A DNA stretch of 14,438 nt from Verrucomicrobiota bacterium (GCA_015658765.1 DQOE01000280.1:1-14438); one strand, 5' to 3'; counted from the first letter of the stretch, positions 7,639-14,346 are shown. Notes: a model not told the origin generated them from the letters alone. A program made the numbers and translations.

Positions 7639-9048
7639 TTAGTCGGAACTTTTCCGCCCGTTGACTGTGCTGCTGATCTCGCCGGCGTGGAGGTGTGTCC
7701 GCAGCGCCTGGCCGGGTTTCGCGTTTTTGGCATCCTTCAAAACCACGCCTGTCCCGGCGTCGCGAGTGATCGAGTAGCCGCGAGCCAAGACGGACTTGGG
7801 CGAGAGTAAGTCAAGGCGACTTGTCGCCTGCTCAAGGCTTGCAACGCATTCACCCAGGGCACGGCGCGGCGCCTCAGCCAAGCGGCGTTGCAACCAGCCC
7901 AATTGCTCCCTGCGCCTGGCAAGCAAAGCCGTTGGCCGAAGTGATACCAGGCGTTGTCTGGCCAAGCGCAGGCGGTCTCGCCGATCAACCACTCCCTGCT
8001 TGACCAGGCGATTCATGTCGTCGATCTGGTTGTCGAGACGCTGAAAGGAGTCATCGAGCGCCCGGCGCGGATGCGCGCGGCCAAGCCGGTGGGAGAGGCT
8101 CGACAACTCCCGCCTGACCGACTCCACGCCGCGCTTGGCCAAGCGGCGCAAGTGCGCCGCCGCCGAGGCCAAGTCCGCCCGCGAGGCAAACACATCCTCG
8201 GTGATCAACTCGCCGGCGACACTCGGCGTTGCTGCCCGGACATCGGCCACGAAGTCAGTGATCAAAATATCAATCTCATGCCCCACGGCGGACACCACCG
8301 GCAGTGCCGACTCGTGCACGGCGCGGGCCAACACCTCCTCGTTGAACGCCCAAAGATCCTCCAGGCTCCCGCCGCCTCGCGTCAGCAAAATCAAATCCAG
8401 CGGCTCACTCTGCCTGGTGCTCCATTGGTTCAACCGGTGAACCGCCTTGGCCATTTCCGCTGCGGCTGTTGCGCCCTGCACACGGCACGGCTCCAGCACG
8501 ATTTGCAGGGAGGGGTTGCGCCGCAAAACGACATGCAGCACATCCCGAATCGCCGCGCCGGTCGGCGAGGTGACAAGCCCGATCCGCGCGGGAAAACCGG
8601 GCAACGTCCGCTTGCGCCCGGGCGCGAACAGGCCCTCGGCCTCCAACTTGCGCTTCAGTTTCTCAAACTTGACCTGCAACTCTCCACGCCCCTGCAGTTC
8701 CACCTTGCGAACAATCAGTTGATACTGCCCCCTCGCCTCGAACAGCGTGACGTCCCCCTGCAGGAGCACCTGCGTTCCGTCCTCAATCAGCGAACGGTTC
8801 TCCGCGTCGGTTCCGCGAAACAGCGCGCAACCCAACTGGCCTTTCTCATCCTTGATGCCGAAATAAATGTGACCCGAGGATTGCCTTCGCAGCCCGGTGA
8901 TTTGCCCCTCCACCCAGACGGTACCGAGTTGATTTTCCAGCAGCCCCTTGGCCTTTCGGTTCAACTCGGCAACGCCATAAACCTTGCGCGCCTCCCCCTG
9001 CTTCGGCAATCCGCCGAAGTCCCACAGGCTCTGTTGCTCCCGGCTCAT
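7639..9048 (-). CDS. xseA: Exodeoxyribonuclease VII large subunit
   Basis: Catalytic subunit of exonuclease VII, which degrades single-stranded DNA in both directions during repair, together with the small subunit XseB. The 469 residues match the family (about 450). An N-terminal OB-fold (about 22-120) is followed by the conserved catalytic region with GLVTSPTGAAIRD at 158-169, RGGGSLEDLWAFNEE at 224-238 and SAVGHEID at 253-260. Then comes a long charged, probably coiled-coil region and the C-terminal LARGYSITRD segment. The start codon at 9046-9048 overlaps the upstream ymdB-like stop as ATGA, indicating one transcript with coupled translation. The xseB gene is not next to it and is presumably elsewhere. 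One exact copy of the iterated palindrome encodes RLAKRG in the coiled region. Confidence 0.96.
   Translation of the reverse strand: MSREQQSLWDFGGLPKQGEARKVYGVAELNRKAKGLLENQLGTVWVEGQITGLRRQSSGHIYFGIKDEKGQLGCALFRGTDAENRSLIEDGTQVLLQGDVTLFEARGQYQLIVRKVELQGRGELQVKFEKLKRKLEAEGLFAPGRKRTLPGFPARIGLVTSPTGAAIRDVLHVVLRRNPSLQIVLEPCRVQGATAAAEMAKAVHRLNQWSTRQSEPLDLILLTRGGGSLEDLWAFNEEVLARAVHESALPVVSAVGHEIDILITDFVADVRAATPSVAGELITEDVFASRADLASAAAHLRRLAKRGVESVRRELSSLSHRLGRAHPRRALDDSFQRLDNQIDDMNRLVKQGVVDRRDRLRLARQRLVSLRPTALLARRREQLGWLQRRLAEAPRRALGECVASLEQATSRLDLLSPKSVLARGYSITRDAGTGVVLKDAKNAKPGQALRTHLHAGEISSTVNGRKSSD
8133..8144. repeat. Iterated palindrome GCTTGGCCAAGC, exact
   Basis: Exact 12-mer inside xseA, the only copy in a minus-strand gene. 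Read there as Leu-Ala-Lys-Arg. Confidence 0.85.
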
Positions 9049-9833
9049 TCTGCGGGCAACAACTCAGAGACTCGCTCGATGGAGCGCGCCTTGCCGGTTT
9101 CGTCGTCGATGTCGATCAAGGCTCCGTTTAGCATGACGCGCTTGGAGGCGACGCCAAAGCGCTGTGGCCGGTAAGTCGTGAAACGCCGCAGGATCGGCTC
9201 AATCTCGCGCCCAAGGATGCTCTCCTGCGGCCCCGTGCAACCCGCGTCACAGAGGAACGCCGTCCCTCCCGGAAACACCTGCTCGTCGGCGGTCTGCACA
9301 TGCGTGTGCGTGCCCACCACGGCGCTCACCCGGGCATCGAGAAAGCGTCCCATCGCGATTTTCTCAGACGTCGTTTCCGCGTGCATATCCACAAAAATAA
9401 TCGCCGTCTCCTTGCGCAACTCGTCCACTGCCTCGGCGGCAGCGAAGAAGGGGTTATCGATCGGCTTCATGAACGTTTGCCCCTGCAAGTTCAGCACTCC
9501 CACCGGAGGGAGACCTTCCTTTCGTGCGACGCAAAACCCCTGTCCCGGCGTGCCTTCGGGATAGTTGTGAGGGCGCACAAAACGCGGCTCGCTCTCCAGC
9601 AGCGACTCCACCTCGCGTTGATCCCACAAATGATCGCCGGACGTCATCACATCCACTCCCGCTTCAAACACCTCGCTCGCGGTCGCCGGCGTGATGCCCG
9701 AGCCGCCGGCCATGTTCTCCCCGTTGGCGACGACGAAGTCGATCCCGAGCGACTTGCGGAGGCGCGGCAAAAAATACCCCACCGCCTTGCGCCCCGGTTT
9801 CCCAACGATGTCGCCAATGAAAAGCAGCTTCAC
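9045..9833 (-). CDS. YmdB-type metallophosphoesterase (TIGR00282 family)
   Basis: The 262-residue product aligns along its whole length with the YmdB family (264 in Bacillus subtilis), a dimetal phosphodiesterase reported to act on 2',3'- or 3',5'-cyclic nucleotides and to affect biofilm and motility decisions. Metal-ligand positions are visible: D8 in GDIVG, E39-N40 in NGEN, H151 in DMHAE, and H176/H178 in GTHTH. The GNH motif reads GDH, so D67 stands where the family has Asn. The frame extends to TTG 9875. I chose GTG 9833 because VKLLFIGDIVGKPG is the normal family start. Neither start has a ribosome-binding site. The gene is first in a two-gene unit with xseA, and its stop overlaps the xseA start. 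The symbol ymdB is withheld because the function has not been shown outside Firmicutes. Confidence 0.92.
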   Translation of the reverse strand: MKLLFIGDIVGKPGRKAVGYFLPRLRKSLGIDFVVANGENMAGGSGITPATASEVFEAGVDVMTSGDHLWDQREVESLLESEPRFVRPHNYPEGTPGQGFCVARKEGLPPVGVLNLQGQTFMKPIDNPFFAAAEAVDELRKETAIIFVDMHAETTSEKIAMGRFLDARVSAVVGTHTHVQTADEQVFPGGTAFLCDAGCTGPQESILGREIEPILRRFTTYRPQRFGVASKRVMLNGALIDIDDETGKARSIERVSELLPAE

Positions 9834-9881
9834 GGGCCGCACGTTACGACACCCAACCACCCGCGCAAAGCCCAAGCGAAT

Positions 9882-9916
9882 CAGTAAGCAGTCGACAGTG
9901 AGCGGTGAGCAGTTGA
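9882..9916. repeat. Five tandem 7-bp units (consensus CAGTGAG)
   Basis: CAGTAAG, CAGTCGA, CAGTGAG, CGGTGAG and CAGTTGA follow without gaps. Every unit keeps C-R-G-T at the first four positions. Similar CAGT-rich filler is seen in intergenic DNA of Verrucomicrobiota and other groups. Function unknown. Confidence 0.7.
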
Positions 9917-9958
9917 GAAAAGGAACATGGACTGGCAGGAGGAACAGGATGGAATATC

Positions 9959-9973
9959 GAACATGGAATGTTC
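9959..9973. promoter_or_regulatory. Perfect inverted repeat GAACAT-GGA-ATGTTC
   Basis: 6-bp arms with a 3-base centre. The size and symmetry would suit a dimeric repressor operator serving the divergent genes. It also belongs to a run of related blocks (GGAACATGGA 9922-9931, GGAACAGGAT 9941-9950, CGAACATGGA 9958-9967), so it may simply be part of the filler repeat. Confidence 0.3.
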
Positions 9974-10009
9974 AAATTTGAAGTGAAACAACTGAAAACT
10001 CATTGAGAA

Positions 10010-10035
10010 TCTGCGCTCATCCGCGAAATCTGCGG
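10010..10035. repeat. 26-base imperfect direct repeat, first copy
   Basis: Matches 10087-10112 at 19 of 26 positions, and six of the seven differences are transitions. The shared core is GCTCATCC..GAAATC. The copies are 77 bp apart. Confidence 0.6.
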
Positions 10036-10045
10036 ATAAAGAACG

Positions 10046-10065
10046 TTTGTGTCCATTTGTGTTCG
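10046..10065. repeat. Two tandem 10-bp units
   Basis: TTTGTGTCCA is followed directly by TTTGTGTTCG (8 of 10 identical). It lies between the two copies of the 26-base repeat. Confidence 0.55.
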
Positions 10066-10086
10066 TTCGCGGTTGCCAAAAATAAA

Positions 10087-10112
10087 TCCATGCTCATCCA
10101 TGAAATCCGCGT
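10087..10112. repeat. 26-base imperfect direct repeat, second copy
   Basis: Partner of the copy at 10010-10035. It contains the ATG at 10100 proposed as the start of the following gene, which weakens that start and favours GTG 10172. Confidence 0.6.
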
Positions 10113-11599
10113 CCTGCTCTCATGCGCCCGCTAAACTTGAAGAGTGGCCCGCTGCGGATTATGACTTCGGCGTGCCGCTGAAAATCGCCGGAACCTCCAT
10201 CCGGCAAACTCAACTCAAGACGCGCATGCCGTTCAAGTACGGCATCGCCACCATGACTGAGGTTCCGATGGTGTTTGTCCGGGTCGAAACCGAGGTGGAT
10301 GACCGGCCGTCGTGGGGCATTTCCTCCGACCTGTTGCCGCCGAAGTGGTTCACCAAGGTGCCGGACGACCCGCTCGAGCAGGAGATCGCTGACATGCTCC
10401 GGGTGATCCGCCGAGCCATGTCCAATTCGCTCGGCGTCGAGGCTCCGACTGCCTTCGCCGCTTGGCAGACGATTTACGGGCAGCAGGCCGCTTGGGCCAA
10501 GGCCGAGAACATCGCGCCGTTGCTGGCTCACTTTGGCACGTCGCTGGTGGAGCGCGCATTGATCGAGTCGGTCTGCCGCGCCACGGGCCAACCGCTTGGC
10601 CAAGCGCTGCGCAACGGCACGCTGGGTTTTGAGCCCGGTGCGATTCACCCTGCCTTGGCCAAGCGCTCCGCCGCTGAACTGCTCCCGCAACAACCGTTGG
10701 CCAAAGTGCTCGCCCGGCACACGGTTGGCTTGGCCGATCCGTTGTCCGCCGCCGCCATCCCGGCCGATGAGTTGCTCGACGACTCGCTGCCGCAATCGCT
10801 CGACCAGTGCATTCGCGCCTATGGCCTGCGCCATTTCAAAATCAAAATCAACGGCAACCTCGACACCGATCACGAGCGCCTGCGCAGTGTTGCTGCCACA
10901 ATCGGGCAAAACGCGCCGAGTGACTACGCGTTCAGCCTCGACGGTAATGAGCAGTTCAAGTCTGTGGACGATTTTCGCAACCACTGGGCGAGTCTCTCCG
11001 CCGACGCGGAGTTGACCACTTTTTTCGAGCATCTGCTTTTTGTCGAGCAACCGTTGCACCGCGACATCGCGCTGGAGGATTCCGTGGGCGACGGGTTCGG
11101 CGACTGGCCGGATCGGCCGCCGATCATCATCGACGAATCGGATGCCACCATCAAAAGCCTGCCGCTGGCGCTGGCGCTCGGCTACGCCGGGACGAGCCAC
11201 AAAAACTGCAAGGGCATTTTCAAGGGAGTCGCCAACGCATGCCTGCTCAATGCACGGCGGGAAACCGGGCACGCGGCGGTCATGAGCGGCGAGGATTTAT
11301 GCAACGTCGGCCCGGTCGCCGTGATACAGGACTTGGCGGTGATGTCAGCGCTTGGCATCGAAAGCGTCGAGCGGAACGGGCATCATTACATGGCGGGGCT
11401 GTCGCAGTTCCCGGAAGCTACACAGCGGCAGGTGCTCGCCGCACACGCCGGGCTTTATCGCACGAGCGACCAGGGCTGGCCGACGCTCGATATTCGCGAT
11501 GGGCAGATTCACTTGCGAAGTGTCAACGACCAGCCATTCGGCACCGGCTTCGAACTCGACTTGTCGCCGTTCGAAGAGATCGGCCTCACCGCTGTATGA
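10100..11599 (+). CDS. Enolase-superfamily (MLE/mandelate racemase-like) enzyme
   Basis: 499 residues from ATG 10100. The C-terminal barrel shows the muconate-lactonizing subgroup pattern: K247-I-K249 on one strand; metal ligands D281 (SLDGNE), E316 (FVEQPL) and D345 (IIDES); and lysines K368 and K371 in SHKNCKG, near the position of the second acid/base lysine. The spacing resembles muconate lactonizing enzyme (K169, D198, E224, D249, K273). The reaction should start by abstracting a proton next to a carboxylate, but dehydration, epimerisation and cycloisomerisation cannot be told apart. The protein is longer than usual (350-450), with an insertion between D281 and E316. The start is uncertain: the frame opens at GTG 10049, ATG 10100 lies inside a repeat, and GTG 10172 (VPLKIAG) is a good alternative. 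None has a ribosome-binding site. The stop overlaps bioA as ATGA. Confidence 0.85.
   Translation: MKSASCSHAPAKLEEWPAADYDFGVPLKIAGTSIRQTQLKTRMPFKYGIATMTEVPMVFVRVETEVDDRPSWGISSDLLPPKWFTKVPDDPLEQEIADMLRVIRRAMSNSLGVEAPTAFAAWQTIYGQQAAWAKAENIAPLLAHFGTSLVERALIESVCRATGQPLGQALRNGTLGFEPGAIHPALAKRSAAELLPQQPLAKVLARHTVGLADPLSAAAIPADELLDDSLPQSLDQCIRAYGLRHFKIKINGNLDTDHERLRSVAATIGQNAPSDYAFSLDGNEQFKSVDDFRNHWASLSADAELTTFFEHLLFVEQPLHRDIALEDSVGDGFGDWPDRPPIIIDESDATIKSLPLALALGYAGTSHKNCKGIFKGVANACLLNARRETGHAAVMSGEDLCNVGPVAVIQDLAVMSALGIESVERNGHHYMAGLSQFPEATQRQVLAAHAGLYRTSDQGWPTLDIRDGQIHLRSVNDQPFGTGFELDLSPFEEIGLTAV
10594..10605. repeat. Iterated palindrome GCTTGGCCAAGC, exact
   Basis: Exact 12-mer read as Pro-Leu-Gly-Gln-Ala-Leu in the enolase-superfamily gene. 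First of three copies within 110 bp. Confidence 0.85.
10653..10664. repeat. Iterated palindrome copy (11 of 12 match)
   Basis: CCTTGGCCAAGC, read as Ala-Leu-Ala-Lys-Arg: a different frame from the copy 59 bp upstream in the same gene. Confidence 0.75.
10694..10705. repeat. Iterated palindrome core copy
   Basis: CGTTGGCCAAAG, exact 8-bp core at 10696-10703. Read as Pro-Leu-Ala-Lys-Val. Confidence 0.6.
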
Positions 11600-13008
11600 A
11601 AAAGCATCCACTCGCAAAACTCGACCAGCGGCATTTGTGGCATCCGTTCACGCAGATGCGCGACTGGCTCAAGGGCGAACCGCTGGTGATCGAGCGCGGG
11701 AAGGGTGCGCAGCTTTGGGACGTGCGCGGACGGGAGTACATCGACGCCAACTCGTCCATTTGGAGTAATCTTCACGGGCATAATCACCCGAAAATCAACG
11801 CCGCCATTCAGGGGCAATTGGGCAGAGTCGCCCACACCTCGGCGCTTGGCTTGGCCAACGAACCGGCCTCACTGCTTGGCCGGGAGCTGGTGCGCTTGGC
11901 CAACCCTCGAGCCGGCGTGACCCAGCAGCAGCCGCGTTTGGCCAAGGTGTTTTACTCGGACAACGGTTCGACCGCAGTCGAGGTGGCGCTCAAGCTGGCC
12001 TATGAGTTCGCCCGCCGCACGGGGCGCGCCCGCAAGCCAAGGTTCCTTTCGCTCGACGGCGCGTATCACGGCGACACGGTCGGGGCGGTCAGCGCAGGGC
12101 ACATCGACCTTTTTCACAAGGCGTACTCCGGCATGCTGTTCAAGACGGACAAGGTGATGTCGCCATACTGTTACCGATGCCCGTTCAACAAGGCCAAGCC
12201 GGAACGCGGCGACGCGCGCGACACCCGTAAGTGCAACTTCGAGTGCGTTGACAAAGTGGAGCAGCGATTCGCCACCCGCAAAAAACGCGGGAGCAACTAC
12301 GCCGCGCTGCTGGTCGAGCCGGGCATGCAGGGGCCGGCCGGAATGATCGCGCAGCCGAAGGGATGGCTTGGCCGCGTCGCGCAGATTGCACAGGGACACG
12401 GCACCCAACTCATCGCCGACGAAGTGATGACCGGCTTGGGCCGCGCTGCTTGCCGGCATTTTGCCAGCCACGACGAAGGCGTGCAGCCGGATTTCCTCTG
12501 CCTGGCCAAGGGACTAACCGGCGGCTATCTGCCGATGGCCGCCACGCTGACAACGCAGGAAGTGTTCGACGCGTTTCTTGGCGACTATTCCGAGTTGAAG
12601 ACTTTCTTTCACGGGCACAGCTACACCGGCAACCAACTCGGCAGTGCCGCCAGCCTGGCCAGTATCGGGTTGCTGAAGACCGCCGCAAGCAGGCGCAAAA
12701 AACTTGCCGCGAATCTCCACACCGAAGCCAAGCGGCTTTGGAGCCTGTCTCAAGTTGGTGACATCCGGCAGGCGGGATGCGTGCTGGCGGTTGAATTGGT
12801 TCGCGACTGGCGGACACGCGAGCCGTTTAAGTTGGCCGAGCAGGCTGGGATCCGCGTCTGCGACGGCTTGGCCAAGCGCGGCGTGCTGACGAGGTCGGTC
12901 GGCAACGTGATCGTCATCATGCCGCCGTTCTGCACGACGCAGCAACAGGTCAAAAAAATCTTCTCCGCGCTGCACAACTCGATTGAAGAATCCCTCAACA
13001 AACCATGA
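11596..13008 (+). CDS. bioA: Adenosylmethionine-8-amino-7-oxononanoate aminotransferase
   Basis: PLP-dependent class III aminotransferase of biotin synthesis that makes 7,8-diaminopelargonate from KAPA, normally with S-adenosylmethionine as amino donor. The 470-residue product has the BioA N-terminal signature DQRHLWHPFTQM, then WSNLHGHNHP, DNGSTAVEVA, DGAYHGDTVGAVS, IADEVMTGLGR with D275, and CLAKGLTGGYLP with the PLP lysine K305. A cysteine-rich insertion, C192-x2-C195-x17-C213-x3-C217, sits in the middle, and E. coli BioA lacks it. The frame runs back to 11239, but ATG 11596 overlaps the upstream stop as ATGA and gives the family's usual start. No bioF, bioD or bioB is visible. The neighbours are an enolase-superfamily enzyme and a Ste24 protease. 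Another class III transaminase activity is possible but less likely given the N-terminal signature. Confidence 0.92.
   Translation: MKKHPLAKLDQRHLWHPFTQMRDWLKGEPLVIERGKGAQLWDVRGREYIDANSSIWSNLHGHNHPKINAAIQGQLGRVAHTSALGLANEPASLLGRELVRLANPRAGVTQQQPRLAKVFYSDNGSTAVEVALKLAYEFARRTGRARKPRFLSLDGAYHGDTVGAVSAGHIDLFHKAYSGMLFKTDKVMSPYCYRCPFNKAKPERGDARDTRKCNFECVDKVEQRFATRKKRGSNYAALLVEPGMQGPAGMIAQPKGWLGRVAQIAQGHGTQLIADEVMTGLGRAACRHFASHDEGVQPDFLCLAKGLTGGYLPMAATLTTQEVFDAFLGDYSELKTFFHGHSYTGNQLGSAASLASIGLLKTAASRRKKLAANLHTEAKRLWSLSQVGDIRQAGCVLAVELVRDWRTREPFKLAEQAGIRVCDGLAKRGVLTRSVGNVIVIMPPFCTTQQQVKKIFSALHNSIEESLNKP
11849..11947. repeat. Cluster of three TTGGCCAA cores
   Basis: Exact cores at 11851-11858, 11896-11903 and 11938-11945, spaced 45 and 42 bp, all read as Leu-Ala-Asn/Lys in bioA. 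Flanks differ from the 12-mer at one or both outer positions. Confidence 0.65.
12866..12877. repeat. Iterated palindrome GCTTGGCCAAGC, exact
   Basis: Exact 12-mer near the end of bioA, read as Gly-Leu-Ala-Lys-Arg-Gly and followed by G. Confidence 0.85.
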
Positions 13009-14270
13009 CCTCTTTCGCCTTCGTTGCCCTTGGGCTGATTTTGATTCGCTATTTTTTTGAGCTTTGGCTCGATGGGGTGAATGCGGCTCATGTGCGGAAA
13101 CACGCCGATGAAGTTCCGGAGGCATTCCGGGAAATCATGGACGAGGCGACGTACCAGAAATCGGTGCAGTACACTCTGGCCAAGGCTCGCTTCGGCACGG
13201 TCTCGGACAGTTACAGCACGGCGGTGCTCTGTGCCCTGCTCTTCAGCGGTTTGCTGGCATCACTCTTTGCCCAAGTCGTGGAGCGGACCGGTCAATCCGC
13301 ATGGGGACTGGCCATCGCGCTGTGGGCAGTGATCCTGCTGATGTCGCTGCTGAGCCTGCCGTTTTCATGGTGGTCGCAGTTTCGGCTTGAGGAGCAGTTT
13401 GGGTTCAACAACTCGACGCAGCGCACTTGGTGGTCGGATCAGGTCAAGGGGGTCGCGCTGAGTTTTGCCATCGGCGTGCCACTGCTGGCGCTGATACTTT
13501 GGCTGGTCGGGGCAAGCGGCGATTATTGGTGGCTGTGGGCGTGGGGCGTGGTCGTGGTTTTTCAATTGCTGATGAGCGTGTTGGCGCCAATTTTCATTCT
13601 TCCCCTGTTCAACAAGTTCACGCCGTTGCCGGAAGGCTCGCTGAAAGACCGGTTGAAAAACCTGGCCGAGCGCACCGGGTTTATCAACGCCGGCATCCAA
13701 GTAATGGACGGCAGCAAGCGCTCCAAGCACTCAAACGCCTTTTTTACCGGCTTGGGCAAGGGCCGGAGAATTGCGCTGTTCGACACTCTCGTGGAGCAGA
13801 TGAGCGAGCAGGAACTTGAAGCCGTCTTGGCACATGAGATCGGCCATTACAAACTCCGGCACGTGCCGAAAATGATCACGTGGTCGTTTGTCACCACGTT
13901 GGCTGGTTTTTGGGGGTTGAGTTTGCTGGAGGGACAGTCCTGGTTCACAGGTGCGTTCGATTTTGGTAGCGAAGCCGGAATTGCCCCGGCGTTTTTGCTG
14001 TTTGGCCTCCTCGCCGGGACGGTGACGTTTTGGCTCTCACCGCTGTCGAGCCTTTGGTCGCGCAAGTTCGAATACGAGGCGGACGCCTTCGCGGCAGACG
14101 CGGTGAACACCAGTGAACCGATGATCACGGCGCTCCGAAAACTCAACCGGGAAAACCTGAGCAATCTCACCCCGCACCCGTGGTACAGCGGCTTTCATTA
14201 CGATCACCCGGCATTGCTTGAGCGCGAATCTGCGCTGAAAGACTGGAATCCGGGCGATCGGGCCGCATGA
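13005..14270 (+). CDS. Ste24-type integral-membrane M48 zinc metalloprotease
   Basis: 421 residues, the size of eukaryotic CAAX prenyl protease 1 (Ste24) and its bacterial homologues, and longer than HtpX (about 290). An N-terminal M48_N region carries several hydrophobic segments at about 3-15, 67-90, 100-120, 147-167 and 173-200. The catalytic domain has the conserved GSKRSKHSNAFFTGLG segment, the zinc motif H277-E-I-G-H281, and third ligand E356 in EYEADAFA. Further hydrophobic segments lie at about 290-310 and 325-345. Bacteria generally lack protein prenylation, so its role is probably membrane-protein quality control, but this is inferred. The start overlaps the bioA stop as ATGA (13005-13008). 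The biotin neighbour suggests co-transcription rather than shared function. Confidence 0.93.
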   Translation: MTSFAFVALGLILIRYFFELWLDGVNAAHVRKHADEVPEAFREIMDEATYQKSVQYTLAKARFGTVSDSYSTAVLCALLFSGLLASLFAQVVERTGQSAWGLAIALWAVILLMSLLSLPFSWWSQFRLEEQFGFNNSTQRTWWSDQVKGVALSFAIGVPLLALILWLVGASGDYWWLWAWGVVVVFQLLMSVLAPIFILPLFNKFTPLPEGSLKDRLKNLAERTGFINAGIQVMDGSKRSKHSNAFFTGLGKGRRIALFDTLVEQMSEQELEAVLAHEIGHYKLRHVPKMITWSFVTTLAGFWGLSLLEGQSWFTGAFDFGSEAGIAPAFLLFGLLAGTVTFWLSPLSSLWSRKFEYEADAFAADAVNTSEPMITALRKLNRENLSNLTPHPWYSGFHYDHPALLERESALKDWNPGDRAA

Positions 14271-14346
14271 TATTCAGCTTTTGCCGCTTGGCCAAGCAGG
14301 GTAGGTTTCCGCGCGCCCTTGGGAGAGGCACGACTTTGAATTCGAT
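14271..14346 (+). other. Short spacer with one exact palindrome copy, no clear terminator
   Basis: The 76 bases after the protease stop contain GCTTGGCCAAGC 16 bases downstream, with no T-run behind it. A purine-rich GGGAGAGG lies at 14320-14327, about 19 bases before the next ATG, which is too far for a normal ribosome-binding site. Confidence 0.4.
14286..14297. repeat. Iterated palindrome GCTTGGCCAAGC, exact, intergenic
   Basis: The only exact 12-mer outside a gene, just downstream of the Ste24-type gene. Confidence 0.85.

Larger units (their letters stand above)
9834..10099. other. Divergent spacer rich in small degenerate repeats
   Basis: The 266 bases between the two divergent starts must hold both promoters, but I see no convincing -35/-10 pair. 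They hold, in order, a heptamer tandem repeat, three related GAACA blocks and a perfect inverted repeat (9922-9973), and a copy of a 26-base repeat whose partner overlaps the next gene's possible start. Base composition is more AT-rich than the genes. No ORF here looks real. It is the only gap longer than 100 bp before 14270 that has no exact or altered copy of the TTGGCCAA palindrome. Confidence 0.6.

Noticed and set aside
7631..7656. Possible xseA terminator: CGGAA-CTT-TTCCG hairpin followed on the minus strand by a T6 run
   Set aside because: The T-run starts 7 bases after the stem and the stem is only 5 bp, inside the last codons of xseA. Too weak to list as a terminator.
7954..9174. Open frame of 406 codons on the plus strand
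   Set aside because: It is antisense to xseA, whose motifs are unmistakable. The product has no recognisable domain and is rich in Arg, Gln and Pro, as expected from reading a GC-rich gene backwards.
9882..9916. Short regular repeats considered as a CRISPR array
   Set aside because: The units are 7 bp with no spacers and no cas genes nearby.
10094..11272. Open frame of 392 codons on the minus strand
   Set aside because: It is antisense to the enolase-superfamily gene, which carries a full set of catalytic residues. No domain is visible in the reverse product.
11239..11595. N-terminal extension of bioA
   Set aside because: It would overlap the upstream gene by 361 bases, and its sequence is the out-of-frame reading of that gene. 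The family starts near residue 1 of the ATG 11596 product.
569..12877. Explaining the palindrome only by a common Leu-Ala-Lys peptide or TTG-GCC-AAG codon preference
   Set aside because: Three of the six exact 12-mers are read in the Leu-Gly-Gln frame and one is intergenic, so the constraint acts on DNA rather than on one peptide.
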